In this document: in pieces, positions 6,860 to 7,582 of the stretch
How the letters are laid out: each line of letters starts with the position of its first letter
Position numbering within the stretch: position 1 is the first letter of the stretch
Origin: Shimia_B sp039198835
Lineage (GTDB): Bacteria > Pseudomonadota > Alphaproteobacteria > Rhodobacterales > Rhodobacteraceae
Direction of reading: 5' to 3'
NCBI GenBank assembly: GCA_039198835.1
Contig: JBCCTH010000140.1
Span: 1 to 7,582 of the forward strand
Length of the DNA: 7,582 nucleotides
Program-made: the position numbers and the translations under genes
Notes under the pieces: generated by a model
The model's input: the letters and a program-made list of their open reading frames with translations, nothing else
Databases searched by the model: none
Told to the model about the DNA's origin: nothing

Positions 6860-7177
6860 CTAAAGCTGTGTGCCGAGAGCCGCAGGCGCAGCCTCTGCCA
6901 GCGCTTCAAACGACATGCCGGATGCAACAAGGCAGGTCGTGCCGTTGGGCAATGTCACCGTGATCGTCCATGAGCCGGTGCCCGCATTGGCATAAACCTC
7001 AACGAGCGATTGATTGGCCGCCATGCCCAGCGATTGCCGGCTTTCACCGTATTTGGAAGACAACCGCTCGACAACGGTATCGCGCGCCGCGCAATTTGCG
7101 GCCTGGCTCTTTGCCTCGATAGCGGTCAGCGCGAGCGCGGCGACCCCGATGGAGAGGGCTATAAGGTGATGCTTCAT
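6860..7177 (-). CDS. Small exported two-cysteine protein, function unknown
   Basis: This 105-residue protein has a clear Sec signal peptide: KHH, a hydrophobic core at about 5-20, and a likely cleavage after SQA (24-26). The mature part is about 79 residues. It has NCAARDTVVERLSSKYGES (28-46), a GTGSWTITVTLPNG beta segment (66-79) and TCLVASG (81-87). Cys29 and Cys82 may form a disulfide in the periplasm. The pattern resembles a hypothetical-protein family frequent in alphaproteobacteria, with no function I know. ATG 7177 has AAGGA 7 nt upstream; a longer upstream reading has no signal peptide and is rejected. It converges with the permease gene, whose stop is 7 nt away. A strong leader structure abuts its ribosome-binding site. 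Confidence 0.85.
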   Translation of the reverse strand: MKHHLIALSIGVAALALTAIEAKSQAANCAARDTVVERLSSKYGESRQSLGMAANQSLVEVYANAGTGSWTITVTLPNGTTCLVASGMSFEALAEAAPAALGTQL

Positions 7178-7187
7178 CTTCAATCCT

Positions 7188-7271
7188 TTGCACTTGCGTC
7201 GCTTCGGGATGTCAGCCCGGTCTTGTCGCGCGCCGAGGGAAAGGCCCCGTGAGCTTGGCTGACATGTGCAA
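7188..7271 (-). promoter_or_regulatory. Bulged long stem in the leader of the small exported protein gene
   Basis: In minus-strand RNA a continuous 15-nt segment (7271 to 7257, TTGCACATGTCAGCC) can pair with two blocks: GGCTGACAT (7217 to 7209) and GTGCAA (7193 to 7188). A 15-nt bulge (7208-7194) separates the blocks and the apical loop is 39 nt. The last block runs directly into the AAGGA Shine-Dalgarno before ATG 7177. In addition, CCCG in the bulge (7208-7205) is complementary to CGGG in the loop (7249-7246), which would make a pseudoknot. This is compatible with a translation-controlling leader, but no known riboswitch class was recognised. Confidence 0.45.
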
Positions 7272-7309
7272 GAGCCTGCGGGCCAGCGGTGCAAATCTGG
7301 TTAACGGAG

Positions 7310-7334
7310 CGTGCGCTTTCGCGCGCGGCGCACG
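7310..7334. repeat. GC-rich inverted repeat between divergent genes
   Basis: CGTGCGC (7310-7316) and GCGCACG (7328-7334) are perfectly complementary across an 11-nt loop. No T-tract follows on either strand, so a terminator is unlikely. In GC-rich DNA a 7-bp stem may be incidental. Confidence 0.4.
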
Positions 7335-7377
7335 GATTGCTGCAACGCGGCGCAAAATGGCTTGAACTATTCGCAAT

Positions 7378-7392
7378 CCTCATGCCATGAGG
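7378..7392. promoter_or_regulatory. Perfect 7-1-7 palindrome, candidate operator
   Basis: CCTCATG-C-CATGAGG is a perfect interrupted palindrome ending 27 bp before the lyase start codon. A TTGAAC (7362-7367) lies just upstream, and a -10 box at the usual distance would fall inside the palindrome, although no good -10 hexamer is visible. This fits a repressor site in the lyase promoter. No regulator is identified. Confidence 0.45.
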
Positions 7393-7419
7393 CGCGCAAT
7401 ATTATTTCACGGTGGCCCA

Positions 7420-7582
7420 ATGTCCCAACGCCCATATCGCTCTGTTCTCTACATCCCCGGCTCCAAGGCGCGCGCGCTTGAAAAAGCGAAGACGCTGCGC
7501 GTTGATGCGATCATCTTCGATCTCGAAGATGCCGTGGCCGCCGATGAAAAAGAAAATGCCCGCGCGCTCCTCGCTGAAACGC
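7420..7582 (+). CDS. CoA-ester lyase / malyl-CoA thioesterase-like protein, N-terminus only
   Basis: The first 54 residues of a HpcH/HpaI-type CoA-ester lyase (citrate lyase beta-like) are present and run out of the window. RSVLYIPGSKARALEKAKTL at 7-26 and the IIFDLEDAVA segment at 31-40 are the family's first strand and metal-site region; Glu36 and Asp37 are in DLEDAV. The opening resembles the Rhodobacter (3S)-malyl-CoA thioesterase (Mcl2) more than the malyl-CoA/methylmalyl-CoA lyase Mcl1, whose N-terminus is longer and different. From memory, mcl2 lies near mdh in Rhodobacter sphaeroides, which supports this. Mcl2 releases malate from malyl-CoA and so would feed Mdh. ATG 7420 has GGTGG close upstream; ATG 7387 in frame is an alternative with no ribosome-binding site. 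Lyase versus thioesterase cannot be settled from this fragment. Confidence 0.8.
   Translation, partial: MSQRPYRSVLYIPGSKARALEKAKTLRVDAIIFDLEDAVAADEKENARALLAET

Noticed and set aside
7178..7294. 39-residue N-terminal extension of the small exported protein
   Set aside because: It would bury the signal peptide, while ATG 7177 has a good Shine-Dalgarno and immediately begins a typical signal sequence.

Overview
The window looks like a chromosomal core-metabolism locus of an alphaproteobacterium, most likely of the Rhodobacterales. The evidence is the moderately high G+C, the lactate-dehydrogenase-like malate dehydrogenase, the split succinyl-CoA synthetase genes next to mdh, and a divergent CoA-ester-lyase gene of the malyl-CoA thioesterase type beside mdh. 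No mobile element, CRISPR array, tRNA or rRNA gene was seen.

Layout. Positions 1-5964 are one minus-strand series of seven genes, read from right to left: mdh, a family-2-like glycosyltransferase, sucC, a secreted two-cysteine protein, a small lipoprotein, a family-25 glycosyltransferase, and sucD (3' end beyond the window). Spacing is tight: 18 nt from mdh to the glycosyltransferase, 6 nt from sucC to the next gene, then a 4-nt ATGA overlap, a 4-nt gap, and 52 nt before sucD. The only sizeable break is 226 nt in front of sucC. It carries a pair of GTGATCAC palindromes exactly 21 bp apart, so sucC probably has its own regulated promoter. Positions 6064-6852 (plus) encode a TauE/SafE-type membrane permease divergent from mdh. 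Positions 6860-7177 (minus) encode a small exported two-cysteine protein convergent with it. Positions 7420-7582 (plus) hold the start of a CoA-ester lyase/thioesterase gene.

How the genes fit together. SucC and SucD form succinyl-CoA synthetase and Mdh oxidises malate, so the backbone is the lower half of the TCA cycle. The divergent lyase-like gene would act on malyl-CoA and feed malate towards Mdh (inference from family). The genes placed between the TCA genes encode two glycosyltransferases and two exported proteins. They suggest cell-surface functions, with no obvious metabolic link to the TCA enzymes.

The window is largely conventional. The less ordinary parts are the non-coding stretches: the twin palindrome before sucC, a bulged 15-bp pairing abutting the Shine-Dalgarno sequence of the small exported protein, and a perfect 7-1-7 palindrome before the lyase gene. 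None of these has been tested, and I identified no clearly new biological system.
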